64,000 nt of DNA from Aphanothece sp. CMT-3BRIN-NPC111 (GTDB taxonomy: Bacteria > Cyanobacteriota > Cyanobacteriia > Cyanobacteriales > JAHHGU01), in the NCBI GenBank assembly GCA_019359765.1, contig JAHHGU010000016.1:1-64000 (forward strand), read 5' to 3'. Both the position numbers and the translations under genes were made by a program. The first letter of the stretch is position 1, and each line of letters starts with the position of its first letter. The notes beneath the pieces are model-generated. The model was not told where the DNA came from and searched no databases. It saw only the letters and a program-made list of their open reading frames with translations. Positions 17,113-28,316 of the stretch are shown here, piece after piece.

Positions 17113-17448
17113 CTACGCCCACGCTTGAATTTGAGCATAACGAGTTGTTTCGGCTCGAATTTCTTCAATAATAGTTGAAATTTCTTCTTCAGACTGAATA
17201 TGACGTGCTAGAACTTGAGCTGTTGATTCCAGCACACGATCAGAAAATAATTTCGCTAAGTCTTGCCGCAGACCTTGCCCAATATACAATTTGAGCAAGG
17301 CTTCAAAAGACATATCTCGACTAGCGGCAACTTTTTTTAGTGCTTCTAATGTGTCCTTTGGGATATTGAGAGATATTGTTTCTACTGCACGGGGTCGTAA
17401 GTTCAATTTTAGTTCTTCTTCAGGTTTGTTCATATAATTTTGTTTCAT
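17113..17448 (-). CDS. brnA: BrnA-type antitoxin
   Basis: 111 residues (or 106 from the ATG at 17433). The stretch VETISLNIPKDTLEALKKVA followed by DMSFEALLKLYIGQGLRQDL is a ribbon-helix-helix fold of the kind that closes BrnA antitoxins. It overlaps the 3' end of the toxin gene by 29 bases (14 with the shorter start), so translation is coupled. In known pairs the antitoxin binds the toxin and represses the operon. Confidence 0.8.
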   Translation of the reverse strand: MKQNYMNKPEEELKLNLRPRAVETISLNIPKDTLEALKKVAASRDMSFEALLKLYIGQGLRQDLAKLFSDRVLESTAQVLARHIQSEEEISTIIEEIRAETTRYAQIQAWA

Positions 17449-17713
17449 TACGAGTAGCGGGGCGGGCAGAAATTATGCGCGTTCGCCCACGACGTTCTAT
17501 ATAAACCACAAGCAAGAGGCGTTGAAAAAGAGAATACCTAATGATGAAATCTCGCTGTTCGTCATTAGATGTAGCATCACCCTCTTGATAGAAAGGATCG
17601 AAGAAAGCTTCAGCGGCTTCTTCAAACTTAACTCCATGTTTTTCGAGGTTGCTTTGTGCCTTGTTTTCGTCCCATTCAAATTCAATGCTTTGCAGCCGAT
17701 ACACAATATCCAT
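17420..17713 (-). CDS. brnT: BrnT-type ribonuclease toxin
   Basis: 97 residues of the BrnT family, RelE-fold toxins that cleave RNA and stop translation. The N-terminal FEWDENKAQSNLEKHGVKFEEA and the C-terminal VVYIERRGRTRIISARPATRNE match the family throughout, including the conserved basic and R-x-A residues. It is the first gene of a two-gene operon with brnA. Length and frame are intact. Confidence 0.88.
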   Translation of the reverse strand: MDIVYRLQSIEFEWDENKAQSNLEKHGVKFEEAAEAFFDPFYQEGDATSNDEQRDFIIRYSLFQRLLLVVYIERRGRTRIISARPATRNETKLYEQT

Positions 17714-18058
17714 ATGTAAATCTTAGTGTAGGAGCATCGCATAATCTACGGTAGGCGATCGTTTATTAGAAACCGCCTGTCTCAGTACAAAAAGAGCAAA
17801 CTGCTACTCCACGCTTCAATAACGTACCTTTATAGAAACGCTTTAGCTAATACAGGTGACCTAACCTAAGCTTCATAAAGGCTCCCACACTTGTTGGCAA
17901 CCACCATAAGTCCTCAAGGAATAAAATAGAAATTAGCCTCTGGAGCTGACTTTCACAATTAAGAGGCATAAATTTAGTAACAATTTCTACAGAATTGGAG
18001 CATCGAAAGTCTGTATCCAATTAAAGTTAGTTGCCTCTACTCCATCTGAGATTTATTT
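17714..18058. other. Intergenic region between brnT and the AgrE gene
   Basis: 345 bases with promoters expected on both sides. A weak AT-rich stretch lies near 17970-18010. No open frame, strong hairpin or repeat is seen apart from one HIP1-like GGCGATCG at 17754. Confidence 0.4.
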
Positions 18059-20197
18059 ATGACTTCCGAGATCCGCTTCCTGATGTGCCCTCCCAACCAC
18101 TACGACGTGGATTACGTGATTAATCCCTGGATGGAGGGCAATATTCATAAATCCTCGCGCGATCGCGCTGTTGAACAGTGGGAAAAGCTTCACTACGTCC
18201 TCAAAGACCATGCGCTGGTTGATTTGGTCGAACCAAAACCAGGTTGGCCTGATATGGTGTTTACCGCTAACGCTGGTTTAGTTTTGGGCAAAACTGTAGT
18301 TCTTAGCCGCTTTTACCATAAAGAGCGTCAAGGGGAAGAACCTTACTTTAAAGAGTGGTTTGAGTCCCAGGGCTACACGGTGTATGAATTACCCAAAGAT
18401 TTGCCCTTTGAAGGCGCTGGTGACGCGCTTCTAGACCGGGAAGGGCGCTGGCTGTGGGCGGGATATGGCTTCCGCTCAGAACTAGACTCTCACCCTTATC
18501 TGGCAAAGTGGCTCGATATTGAGGTGCTATCCCTGCGGCTGATGGATGAGCGGTTTTATCACCTAGATACCTGCTTCTGTCCTCTCAACGGCGGCTATTT
18601 GCTTTACTATCCGCCAGCATTTGATTCCTACTCAAATCGCCTCATTGAAATGCGGGTGCCGGAAGCAAAGCGGATTGCAATTGAGGAAGCCGATGCAGCC
18701 AGCTTCGCTTGTAATGCCGTCAACGTGGATAACGTTGTGGTGATGAACAAGACGAGTGAAAGCTTGAAACAGCGCTTGACTGACGCTGGCTTTGAGGTGG
18801 TAGAGACGCCGCTAACAGAATTTCTCAAAGCGGGGGGGGCAGCTAAATGCTTGACGCTACGGGTAACTGAGCCAGTGCGCGACGAAGTCCATGCGAATAT
18901 ATCTGTAGAAAGTCGCACTGTGCGGCTGGAAGGGCATCTACTGGATTCTGGCTTGATTAACCGGGCTTTAGACAAGATTATGGAAGCTGGAGGCAGTTTC
19001 CAAGTGCTCAATTTTGAACTGGGAGAGCAACGGCAAAGTACCTCATCAGCAGAGGTAAAGGTTTCTGCTCCTTCCCATGATGTCATGGAAGCCATCCTCA
19101 CCCAGCTAATCGATTTGGGTGCAGTAGATCTGCCCCAAGACGAGCGCGATGCGAAATTGGAAGCTGTAACACAAGCGGGAGTGGCTCCAGACGAATTTTA
19201 TGTGAGTACCATATATCCTACGGAAGTGCGGATTAATGGTGAGTGGGTGCGGGTACAAAATCAGCGCATGGATGGGGCGATATGCCTACGGCACGCTGAC
19301 GCGAACGCAATTACTCAAACTCCTGACGGACTGGTAGCGAAGTGTAAGTTGCTACGGGATTTAGAAGTCGGTGACCAAGTGGTAGTTGACGTGCTGGGTA
19401 TCCGTACAGTACGCAAGACGGAATCACGGGAACAACGTAACACGCAAGAATTCAGCTTTATGTCAGCTGGGGTTTCCAGCGAACGCCGCGTGGAATTGGT
19501 AGTGGAACAAGTTGCCTGGGAATTGCGCCAAATTCGCGATCGCGGTGGCAAAGTCGTTGTAACTGCGGGGCCTGTTGTGATCCACACTGGCGGCGGGGAA
19601 CACCTAGCGCAACTGATCCGCGAAGGTTATGTGCAAGCGTTATTAGGCGGAAATGCGATCGCAGTTCACGACATTGAACAATCAATGCTGGGAACCTCCT
19701 TAGGTGTGGATATGAAACGCGGTGTTGCCGTGCGTGGCGGGCACAGGCATCACCTGAAAGTGATTAACACTATCCGTCGCTACGGCAGCATTGCAGCAGC
19801 AGTAGAGCAAGGCATTATCAAGAATGGTGTCTTATACGAGTGCGTCAAGGCTGGTGTACCTTTCTCCCTGGCTGGTTCCATCCGCGATGATGGCCCCTTG
19901 CCAGATACGCAGATGGATTTGATTAAAGCCCAAGAAGACTATGCCCATCATATTGCCGGCGCAGATATGATTTTGATGCTGTCTTCGATGCTGCATTCAA
20001 TTGGGGTGGGGAATATGACTCCAGCTGGCGTGAAGATGGTTTGTGTGGATATTAATCCAGCTGTGGTCACTAAGTTAAGCGATCGTGGTTCTGTGGAATC
20101 TGTCGGCGTTGTCACCGATGTGGGCTTATTCCTAAGCCTGTTAGTGCAACAGTTGGATAAATTAACCAGACGTTACCGCGCCACCCAAGTCGTCTAG
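18059..20197 (+). CDS. agrE: Bifunctional arginine dihydrolase / ornithine-to-proline enzyme (ArgZ/AgrE)
   Basis: 712 residues. The N-terminal guanidine-modifying domain converts arginine to ornithine, CO2 and ammonia. Asn71 (FTANAGL), His168 (FYHLDTC) and Cys264 (GAAKCLTL) fall at the positions known as catalytic in Synechocystis ArgZ. The C-terminal part (LOR/SDH and ornithine cyclodeaminase-like, with AGPVVIHTGGGEH and VDMKRGVAVRGGH) is the half that in Anabaena AgrE makes proline from ornithine with NAD. It therefore links cyanophycin/arginine breakdown to proline. A small HIP1-linked insertion (ICLRHADANAIT) lies near residue 410. A decayed copy of its 3' end follows at 20276. Confidence 0.93.
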   Translation: MTSEIRFLMCPPNHYDVDYVINPWMEGNIHKSSRDRAVEQWEKLHYVLKDHALVDLVEPKPGWPDMVFTANAGLVLGKTVVLSRFYHKERQGEEPYFKEWFESQGYTVYELPKDLPFEGAGDALLDREGRWLWAGYGFRSELDSHPYLAKWLDIEVLSLRLMDERFYHLDTCFCPLNGGYLLYYPPAFDSYSNRLIEMRVPEAKRIAIEEADAASFACNAVNVDNVVVMNKTSESLKQRLTDAGFEVVETPLTEFLKAGGAAKCLTLRVTEPVRDEVHANISVESRTVRLEGHLLDSGLINRALDKIMEAGGSFQVLNFELGEQRQSTSSAEVKVSAPSHDVMEAILTQLIDLGAVDLPQDERDAKLEAVTQAGVAPDEFYVSTIYPTEVRINGEWVRVQNQRMDGAICLRHADANAITQTPDGLVAKCKLLRDLEVGDQVVVDVLGIRTVRKTESREQRNTQEFSFMSAGVSSERRVELVVEQVAWELRQIRDRGGKVVVTAGPVVIHTGGGEHLAQLIREGYVQALLGGNAIAVHDIEQSMLGTSLGVDMKRGVAVRGGHRHHLKVINTIRRYGSIAAAVEQGIIKNGVLYECVKAGVPFSLAGSIRDDGPLPDTQMDLIKAQEDYAHHIAGADMILMLSSMLHSIGVGNMTPAGVKMVCVDINPAVVTKLSDRGSVESVGVVTDVGLFLSLLVQQLDKLTRRYRATQVV

Positions 20198-20313
20198 ATT
20201 CTTGTAGTTAGTTTTCTCTAGGCTGGCTGTTCTGATTTCATTTTCATGGGCAGGCCAGTCACTTTTCTAAATGGTAGTTGAATAAATTAACCAGACGTTA
20301 CCACATCACCCAA
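20151..20313 (+). repeat. Direct repeat of the agrE 3' end
   Basis: Bases 20151-20188, the last codons of agrE, recur at 20276-20313 with four or five mismatches and a 125-base offset. The second copy is non-coding. It looks like a local duplication that decayed after the stop codon. Confidence 0.75.
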
Positions 20314-20357
20314 TATTGCCCAAAGCATAACCCGTAGGCACTTCCTAACTATAAACC

Positions 20358-21434
20358 TTACTTCTTCAGATGCTTAGGATTGAATAGTGAAGCAGGCTGG
20401 GCGTAGGGTCCGGATCGCAATACCTTAGCTAGGGCACCGTTGTCTTCTCGCAAACCTTCGTAGAAAAAGAACACTTCCCCTGGAATGCCACAAGATCGGT
20501 TATAGGCGATCGCCTTCTTGAGGTACTCCGGGCTAATGCGATATGAGCCTACTTTCATTAAGATACCCGGCGCCAGCTGCGGCAGTTGTTCGGTAGTGAA
20601 TTGCTTTGTGACTAGCCTGTCAATAAGTTGTTTGTAACTCTGAAAGTTCCTGCGATACAGCTGCGGGTGGATGATATCAACCAACCTACGGTCAATCCAT
20701 GCTTGAGTATCCTGAAGGTATTCTTGAAGACTCCAAGGGTAAGGACTGGGTGCCATTGAAACCAGTAGATTTGGATTAATGGCTATGACTTCCTCATATA
20801 AGCGAGTTAAGAAGTTGGTAAGAATATCGGCACGCCACTGCAACCATTGCCTATCTTTGGGATTCTTAGGAGGATTTTGATTGAATTGCTGGCGATAACG
20901 TTCAACTGTTTTGGTATTGTAGCCGCCTTCACTAGGAAGTGCAGGCAGTCTGTCATCTCCCTGAATACCCGCAACGTCGTAGTTCTTAGCAACTTCTAAT
21001 ATTAAACTCAGGATGAACTCCTGCACCTCAGAATCAAGCGCATTCATCCACTCAAAGCCGTTCTTTTTCAGTAAGTTACCACTGAAATCACGGGCAGCCC
21101 ACTCAGGTTTTTTAGCTAGCAGCGACCCACCATTTCGGTTGTAGGAACTAGCAAATCCATATTCAAACCAAGGTATGACTGCAAGACCAACCCGGCGGGC
21201 CTCGACAATTAGTTCCGCCAAGGGATCTCGACCTTGATATCGCGGGTGAATCTCTACACCGAAGTTCTCCTCCATGACTCGACTGGGATAGACCGTAACT
21301 GCATTATTCCAGACAACAGGAAATACCACGTTGAATCCTGTCTGAGCCAGGAAATCCATTGCCTCAGCAATGTTTTGCCTTGAACTCAGGACTTGGCTAT
21401 CTGTAGTAGTGATCCAGATCCCACGAACTTCCAT
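20358..21434 (-). CDS. Glycosyl hydrolase-like 10 (GHL10/DUF187) protein
   Basis: 358 residues of the family 10-like glycosyl hydrolases found with cyanobacterial envelope genes. It opens with VRGIWITTTDSQVLSS, followed by TGFNVVFPVVWN, GLAVIPWFEYGF and the conserved VAGIQGDDRLPALPSEGGY, with an aspartate pair where family members carry an active-site acid. No signal peptide is visible from this ATG, unlike many relatives, so it may be cytoplasmic. The substrate is unknown. A long 5' region (21435-21775) separates it from a divergent AT-rich gene. Confidence 0.8.
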   Translation of the reverse strand: MEVRGIWITTTDSQVLSSRQNIAEAMDFLAQTGFNVVFPVVWNNAVTVYPSRVMEENFGVEIHPRYQGRDPLAELIVEARRVGLAVIPWFEYGFASSYNRNGGSLLAKKPEWAARDFSGNLLKKNGFEWMNALDSEVQEFILSLILEVAKNYDVAGIQGDDRLPALPSEGGYNTKTVERYRQQFNQNPPKNPKDRQWLQWRADILTNFLTRLYEEVIAINPNLLVSMAPSPYPWSLQEYLQDTQAWIDRRLVDIIHPQLYRRNFQSYKQLIDRLVTKQFTTEQLPQLAPGILMKVGSYRISPEYLKKAIAYNRSCGIPGEVFFFYEGLREDNGALAKVLRSGPYAQPASLFNPKHLKK

Positions 21435-21775
21435 TTAATTAAGTGCCTCAGAGAACAAAACAATTTTTTAACATTTTGTATCTAATTGTTTCGGCTACAC
21501 CCGTGCTAAGTCTGTAAAAATACCCTATATCTCGCTAAATTACCTAGCCAACCCTGTGTGTATTAAGTCGAAAGTGACGACCCGGCTAAGTAATTATCAA
21601 CTTTCGCTGTCCTAGTTGGTGGATACACTCTTTTACCCAAAGCTTTTGAATATCAAACAAGCCGGGGATCACACTACATGGTCGCTACCCACAGTAAGCC
21701 ATTAACAGAGCATGAGACATTTTTGATATAATTTAGCAGAGTAAGTACCCTGTAGATAAAAATATTCTACGGAAA
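21435..21775. other. Divergent promoter region
   Basis: 341 bases between two divergent genes. It contains an imperfect hairpin (CGAAAGT 21570-21576 / ACTTTCG 21600-21606) and an extended -10 promoter at 21724-21732. No gene is seen. Confidence 0.5.
21724..21732 (+). promoter_or_regulatory. Extended -10 promoter element
   Basis: TGATATAAT matches the extended -10 consensus TGnTATAAT and lies 44 bases before the ATG at 21776. No good -35 box is seen, as is usual for extended -10 promoters. Confidence 0.55.
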
Positions 21776-22765
21776 ATGACAAACATTCCTGACCCAGATT
21801 TTGATTATGAATCAACTATTATTCAAGCTTACAACCCAAATTTTAAGCGTGAATCTAAGCCTAGCAAGGATAATCATCCAGAAGATAAGTTTATTATACC
21901 TAAAGTTTTTGATGATGCTACTTTAGTTAAAGCTTTTGTCCAAGGTCAAAATAAGCTTTTGGCAACCCAAAGCTTGAGAATTGAGGCAGTTGGCGACACT
22001 ACTCAACTTTTAACAAAAAAGGGTGAATTAATTGGATTATTGAAAATATCAGACAAAGCTCGCTCTGCTTTGGTTAAAACTCAATCTGAATATTACGGAT
22101 TGATAAATAAAATATTTTTAGAAGAAGGCTTTGTCCCTTTTGGCGAATCTAAAAAAAAGGGTTTTTTTGAATATAGACAATATGAAATACCTAAGGGTTA
22201 CAAAATAAACTATACAGAATCTTTAGTATTATGGAAAGCATGGTGGCCAACTAGGCGTTCCACAAAGAATTTTAGATTTAAGTTGGATATACTGTTTTTT
22301 GTACAAAACAACTGGTATCCAATTCAAGATATGGTTTTTAGTGATGGAAACCTTTATATAAAAACACTTGTTGGTGAATTCACTTTACATGGTACTGATA
22401 AAGTGGTTTGGTTAAATCAATTAGAAACCGAACCTACTCAAAAAGAAAATTTAGATTTACCAGCATCAAAGTCTGATTTTAAAGATAGTATAGTCAATAC
22501 TCAGCTATCTAAAAAGCAAAATATAAATGTAGAGACAAATTCTAAAGCTGAATTAGAAACAGAAATAGAAGAAGAACAGTTATTGAGAAAGTTAAAACTT
22601 AGAGCTTTACAAACTTTATCAGACTACTTAGAAAATGGCGAAGTAAAAGTTAAAACAGAAGTAATTAAAGATGCTAAAGGAGAAAATCTTAGCACAAAAA
22701 CTATTACGTTTAAAAATCCTTGTCCGCAATGGGTTTTAGAATATCTTTTAGCTAAAAATGACTGA
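21776..22765 (+). CDS. Hypothetical protein, AT-rich orphan
   Basis: 329 residues, not recognised. It is acidic at the N-terminus (MTNIPDPDFDYEST), has an aromatic middle (LVLWKAWWPTRRSTKNFRFK) and a charged helical C-terminus with ELETEIEEEQLLRKLKLRAL. No signal peptide or membrane helix is seen. Its codons are much richer in A/T than neighbouring genes, and it stands alone with its own promoter, both hints of recent acquisition. A dispersed hairpin follows. Function unknown. Confidence 0.6.
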   Translation: MTNIPDPDFDYESTIIQAYNPNFKRESKPSKDNHPEDKFIIPKVFDDATLVKAFVQGQNKLLATQSLRIEAVGDTTQLLTKKGELIGLLKISDKARSALVKTQSEYYGLINKIFLEEGFVPFGESKKKGFFEYRQYEIPKGYKINYTESLVLWKAWWPTRRSTKNFRFKLDILFFVQNNWYPIQDMVFSDGNLYIKTLVGEFTLHGTDKVVWLNQLETEPTQKENLDLPASKSDFKDSIVNTQLSKKQNINVETNSKAELETEIEEEQLLRKLKLRALQTLSDYLENGEVKVKTEVIKDAKGENLSTKTITFKNPCPQWVLEYLLAKND

Positions 22766-22837
22766 TTAAGCAGGAGCAAATACTATCAATTTGTCCTGAC
22801 AGCGCTTTGCATCTAAAAAAAGTACACCCCTCCCCAA

Positions 22838-22860
22838 CCCTCCCTTTATTAAGGGGAGGG
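22838..22860. repeat. Dispersed CCCTCCC/GGGGAGGG hairpin
   Basis: CCCTCCC (22838-22844) faces GGGGAGGG (22853-22860) across an AT loop, inside a longer TCCCCAACC...GGGGGCAAGG context of a type common between cyanobacterial genes. A related hairpin is at 45291-45311. It may also act as a weak terminator. Confidence 0.5.
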
Positions 22861-22987
22861 GGCAAGGAAACGCGGGTGGGGTATTTCTGTACTTCACCAA
22901 CTGGCAATCTGCTGTATCAAGTGGGAGAGCAAATCTTTTCCCCTTGTCCTCCTGCTGTTTATGCTATTGATACAACGGAACACGATC

Positions 22988-24736
22988 TTATTGGGTGACG
23001 GCAAACCATTGGGTAATCCCATCTGCGATCGCAGCTGCCATATTCTGTTGCGCCTGCGGATTCACCACCCATTCAAATTCCACCGGATTGCTCATAAAAC
23101 CCAGTTCTAGTAACACTGAGGGTGCAGTTGCTGGACGGGCAAGTGCTAGATTATCCCAAAACACTCCATAGGAAGGACGCCCCAGCTTGACTATATAGTT
23201 GTGCATAAACAAGGCTAGGCTGTGAGCTTGGGGATGATACCAAAAAGCCCCAAATCCTTGGGTATTCTGGGCGTCGCCCTCGTCGGGTAGAGAATTGTAG
23301 TGAATTGAAAGCGCGATCGCCGGTTGCACTTTGTCAATAAATGCCACTCGCTCTGGCAGGGACACCGCCTTATCTGTCTCCCGTGTCATGTATACCGTGG
23401 CACCTCTGGCAATTAGCTGGTTTCCCACCAGCTTCGACATGATTAGGTTGACATCTTTTTCAGGATAACCCGTTGGTCCTTGAGTGCCGGAGTCTTGACC
23501 GCCATGTCCTGGATCGAGGACGATTTTGATACCGGATAATGGCTTTGCCGATTGCTTAGTAAGAGTAGGCGGATGACGTAGAGATAGCACCAAACTGGTG
23601 CCTTCGTATTTCAGCTGATAGCCCCATTGCTGTTGTGATTTGAGGTTAAAGGTATATTGCACAACACCCGGTGCTATTTGTTGCCAGTCTAGGCGAGAAA
23701 TAACTGGGTCATCATCCATGCGAATGATGTCTGTTTGGGCAGTGGTATTGTAGAGCGTCAGAAGCAATTTGCGATCGCCTTGCTGTACTGTCATCGGCAC
23801 TGGCACTTGCAGCGGAAATCTGACCTCCGTCGCACCCGGAACTTTACGGGAACTAACGCTGCGAATCAGAGAGCGTGGCGGCGCTGAATTTTTAACAATG
23901 CCAACTTCCTTACTATTAATCCAGCCGCCATAGTCTAGGCGTACCCATTCCCCTTCCCGGCCAGTCACCGACGCCCGCGTTCCTTTGGGCAATGGTGTCA
24001 GGCGAGAATAATCTGTGCTGGGGCCAGTTCTAGCGACACCAGCATCGACAATCACCTCCGCAATTTCCAGCTGGGCTGGGGACAGAATTTGCACCTTACC
24101 TGGACCCTGCTGGCTCACTGTCTGGCCATCTCTTGTGAGTTGGAACTGAGGTTTACCAAAATCAGCAGCTACCGCCGCCGCCGCACAACCCAAGAATTTT
24201 CCAGCCCCAGCAATAGCCTGAGGCTGATTTTGTTGCGTCAACGCCGCCGAGTTTGCGGGCAGATTTACTACCTGCGGTTGCAGCATTAGGGGGATGGTTT
24301 GACCGCCTAATTGAGCTGAGACAGTGGCATTGGGAGGTGCGATCGCGCCTAAACAAACTAGTTCATTCGGCAGTCTGGCAACGTCTACCGCCGGTTCCAG
24401 GGAATCTTCTGCAAACGCTAACCCTGCTGGTGGCTTAGGCTGGCTGGAAGTCCGCGTCACCTTAATATTGATGTCTTGGTTGTTGTAGCGCAACGTAAAC
24501 TGATTGTCTCCCAGCTTTAACGGGAAACTGGGAGCAAAATGCCCAGCGGGACTGCGTGCGATCGCCTGACCATTCACCAAAACCTGTCCGGCTGGTGGAG
24601 CCGTACCAATAAAGAATATTTTTTCAGATGCAGTTTTGTAATTATTTGGCGGATAGGTAACGTTAAAGGATGGGTTTGCCCAAGCTGGAGAAGCAATTAC
24701 AGACCCTAATACAACTAATCCCAAGATGTTTCTCAT
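22988..24736 (-). CDS. N-acetylmuramoyl-L-alanine amidase (AmiC-type, Amidase_3)
   Basis: Cleaves the amide bond between MurNAc and the stem peptide during daughter-cell separation, in the periplasm. The start at 24736 gives a clean signal peptide (MRNILGLVVLGSVIASPAWA); the longer in-frame reading only translates an upstream heptamer repeat. The middle has an SH3b-like segment (VIVDAGVARTGPSTDYSRL) and an AMIN-like region. The C-terminal zinc amidase domain has its ligands in LDPGHGG, YPEKDV and SIHYN, with the catalytic glutamate in LLELGFMSNP. About 582 residues, complete. Confidence 0.92.
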   Translation of the reverse strand: MRNILGLVVLGSVIASPAWANPSFNVTYPPNNYKTASEKIFFIGTAPPAGQVLVNGQAIARSPAGHFAPSFPLKLGDNQFTLRYNNQDINIKVTRTSSQPKPPAGLAFAEDSLEPAVDVARLPNELVCLGAIAPPNATVSAQLGGQTIPLMLQPQVVNLPANSAALTQQNQPQAIAGAGKFLGCAAAAVAADFGKPQFQLTRDGQTVSQQGPGKVQILSPAQLEIAEVIVDAGVARTGPSTDYSRLTPLPKGTRASVTGREGEWVRLDYGGWINSKEVGIVKNSAPPRSLIRSVSSRKVPGATEVRFPLQVPVPMTVQQGDRKLLLTLYNTTAQTDIIRMDDDPVISRLDWQQIAPGVVQYTFNLKSQQQWGYQLKYEGTSLVLSLRHPPTLTKQSAKPLSGIKIVLDPGHGGQDSGTQGPTGYPEKDVNLIMSKLVGNQLIARGATVYMTRETDKAVSLPERVAFIDKVQPAIALSIHYNSLPDEGDAQNTQGFGAFWYHPQAHSLALFMHNYIVKLGRPSYGVFWDNLALARPATAPSVLLELGFMSNPVEFEWVVNPQAQQNMAAAIADGITQWFAVTQ

Positions 24737-24750
24737 TATTAATCTCAGCG

Positions 24751-24780
24751 ATTCGATTTTGGATTTTGGATTTTCGATTG
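24751..24780. repeat. Heptamer tandem repeat (TTTTGGA)
   Basis: About three imperfect copies of GATTTTGG units directly upstream of the amidase start; the same heptamer in the other orientation occurs at 62791-62823. Typical of short tandemly repeated sequences in cyanobacteria. Confidence 0.6.
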
Positions 24781-24919
24781 CCACCACCGCATCTAAATTA
24801 TGGGCTGGCAATACTTAACCCATTATTTTCTTTTGCATGACTGAAAGCCAGGGGTTGGAGGCCTTTTTCTTTTCGGTCATTTATCTGAACTAGATAATAA
24901 AACTACCTAAAAATGTTCC

Positions 24920-25465
24920 TTAATTTTCAAAAATTTTAGTTGGTAATCCATCAATGCTTTTTTGATTCTTATTTCGCCAATATTCAACAATACCATCTTC
25001 TCCTTTTTTACTTGCCCATTCTCGAAGTGTTTGTCTTTCTTCTTTAAGCTCGTACAAGGGCACCCCATAGCCACAAGATGTCTGTGCCGAGTCAATATCA
25101 AGTACAATAATTTGCCGTTCTCCGGGTAGAGGCTCAAATTTAGAATAGAAACTTTTCCATTCTGGATTTTTATGAGAAATAACTCTTCCTTGCCCATATA
25201 AACGCAGGATCAAAGGCTTCTCGGAAAAGCTACAAAACATAATTGTCATTCTTCCGTTCTCATTTAGATGGGCGGCAGTTTCGTTGCCACTCCCAGTTAG
25301 ATCGAGATAAGCAACTGTTTTATTGTCCACGCACCTAAATGTATCCATACCTTTAGGTGATATATTAATTCGACCTACATTTGGTGCTGTTCCAGTGAAG
25401 AATATTTTTTGTTCAGCAATAAAATATTGTAATGACTCATTTAACTCAGGATAAAACTTAGCCAT
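24920..25465 (-). CDS. Pyridoxamine 5'-phosphate oxidase-family protein
   Basis: 181 residues of the FMN-binding split-barrel family. It opens with ESLQYFIAEQKIFFTGTAP, then RINISPKGMDTFRCVDNKTVAYLDLTGSGNETAAHLNENGRMTI, a pattern typical of flavin or F420-like split-barrel oxidoreductases. The GSGNETA segment is where FMN phosphate would bind. It is not a canonical PdxH, so the substrate is open. The ATG at 25465 has an AGGAG site seven bases before it; the TTG two codons upstream is less likely. It is a single-gene unit. Confidence 0.8.
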   Translation of the reverse strand: MAKFYPELNESLQYFIAEQKIFFTGTAPNVGRINISPKGMDTFRCVDNKTVAYLDLTGSGNETAAHLNENGRMTIMFCSFSEKPLILRLYGQGRVISHKNPEWKSFYSKFEPLPGERQIIVLDIDSAQTSCGYGVPLYELKEERQTLREWASKKGEDGIVEYWRNKNQKSIDGLPTKIFEN

Positions 25466-27525
<2,060 letters not shown>

Positions 27526-27547
27526 TCCAGGAGATAGGGAAATAGCG

Positions 27548-27564
27548 TAGGGGCGGTGCCCCTA
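27548..27564. repeat. GC-rich hairpin after pyrG
   Basis: TAGGGGC-GGT-GCCCCTA, a perfect seven-base stem. It has no T run, so it is either a weak transcription end or a dispersed palindrome. Confidence 0.45.
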
Positions 27565-27782
27565 TGACCCCCCTTTGAGTTCTGAGTTAATTTAAAAGTC
27601 TCTCCCATCCCCCAAATGATGTGGTTTTGTGCCGTCTGGGACAAGATTATAGACACGCTCATACATCAGTATCGCGTTTCAAAAGCTATGTTGGGAAGCA
27701 GAAAAGGAAGGGCGATCGCGATCGCGCTCTATTGCTAACGACCACGATCGCCCAATTAGGAACTCTAGATACTAAGCCTCAG

Positions 27783-28256
27783 TCAGCATTTGACTTTAGC
27801 TATAGACATCACCTCTCGAGAGTCATCGCAAAAAGGTAAAGGCTCAGCCATCGGCGCTGGTATGTAAGCCGGGGCTAAAGATGGGTTTCTTTGGGGGAAA
27901 CGCAAAACCGGCTTAGGCTTCTGTTTGGGTGGAATCTCAAAAATTTCTGCCAGATTCCAGTCATCGACATTGAGAAGATTCCAAATATCAGAGAGCTTGC
28001 GGAACTGCCTGGTGAGATGTCCAAGCTTGAGCATCCAGCCACCAGCCACCCGCTCTAAGGTCATGCAAGCTTCAAACACTAAGTTCATGACCCGCTTAAA
28101 AGATGGGCGTTGCACTGGGCTGGAGTCTTTGGCATTGCGGAGCGCGGCGCGAGTGGCTTTAATCTGCTCCTTGGCTGCTGCCAATTCAGCTTTGAGGCGT
28201 TCGTTTTCAGCTTTGAGGCGTTCGTTTTCGGCTTTGAGTTTTTCGGTATCGTCCAT
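27783..28256 (-). CDS. Coiled-coil protein of unknown function
   Basis: 157 residues. The first 45 form a perfect heptad coiled coil with the repeat LKAENER in tandem, then KAELAAAKEQIKATRAALR. The middle (SFKRVMNLVFEACMTLERVAGGW) is probably helical and amphipathic, and the C-terminal third is proline rich. No catalytic motif is seen and I do not recognise the family. It stands alone, and a 21-bp-spaced direct repeat that looks like an operator lies 27-60 bases before its start. It could be a DNA- or complex-binding accessory factor. Confidence 0.6.
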   Translation of the reverse strand: MDDTEKLKAENERLKAENERLKAELAAAKEQIKATRAALRNAKDSSPVQRPSFKRVMNLVFEACMTLERVAGGWMLKLGHLTRQFRKLSDIWNLLNVDDWNLAEIFEIPPKQKPKPVLRFPQRNPSLAPAYIPAPMAEPLPFCDDSREVMSIAKVKC

Positions 28257-28282
28257 CAGTTGTTACTTGTTAGTCCTTGTCG

Positions 28283-28316
28283 TACACGAACGCATACAAG
28301 TTTTACACGAACTCAT
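28283..28316 (-). promoter_or_regulatory. Candidate operator: two direct repeats 21 bp apart
   Basis: TACACGAACGCAT at 28283 and TACACGAACTCAT at 28304 differ at one base and are spaced by exactly two helical turns. They lie 27-60 bases upstream of the coiled-coil gene on its promoter side. Confidence 0.5.

Noticed and set aside
27621..27839. Possible small plus-strand gene after pyrG
   Set aside because: No ribosome site, unusual codon use, and overlap with the minus-strand coiled-coil gene.
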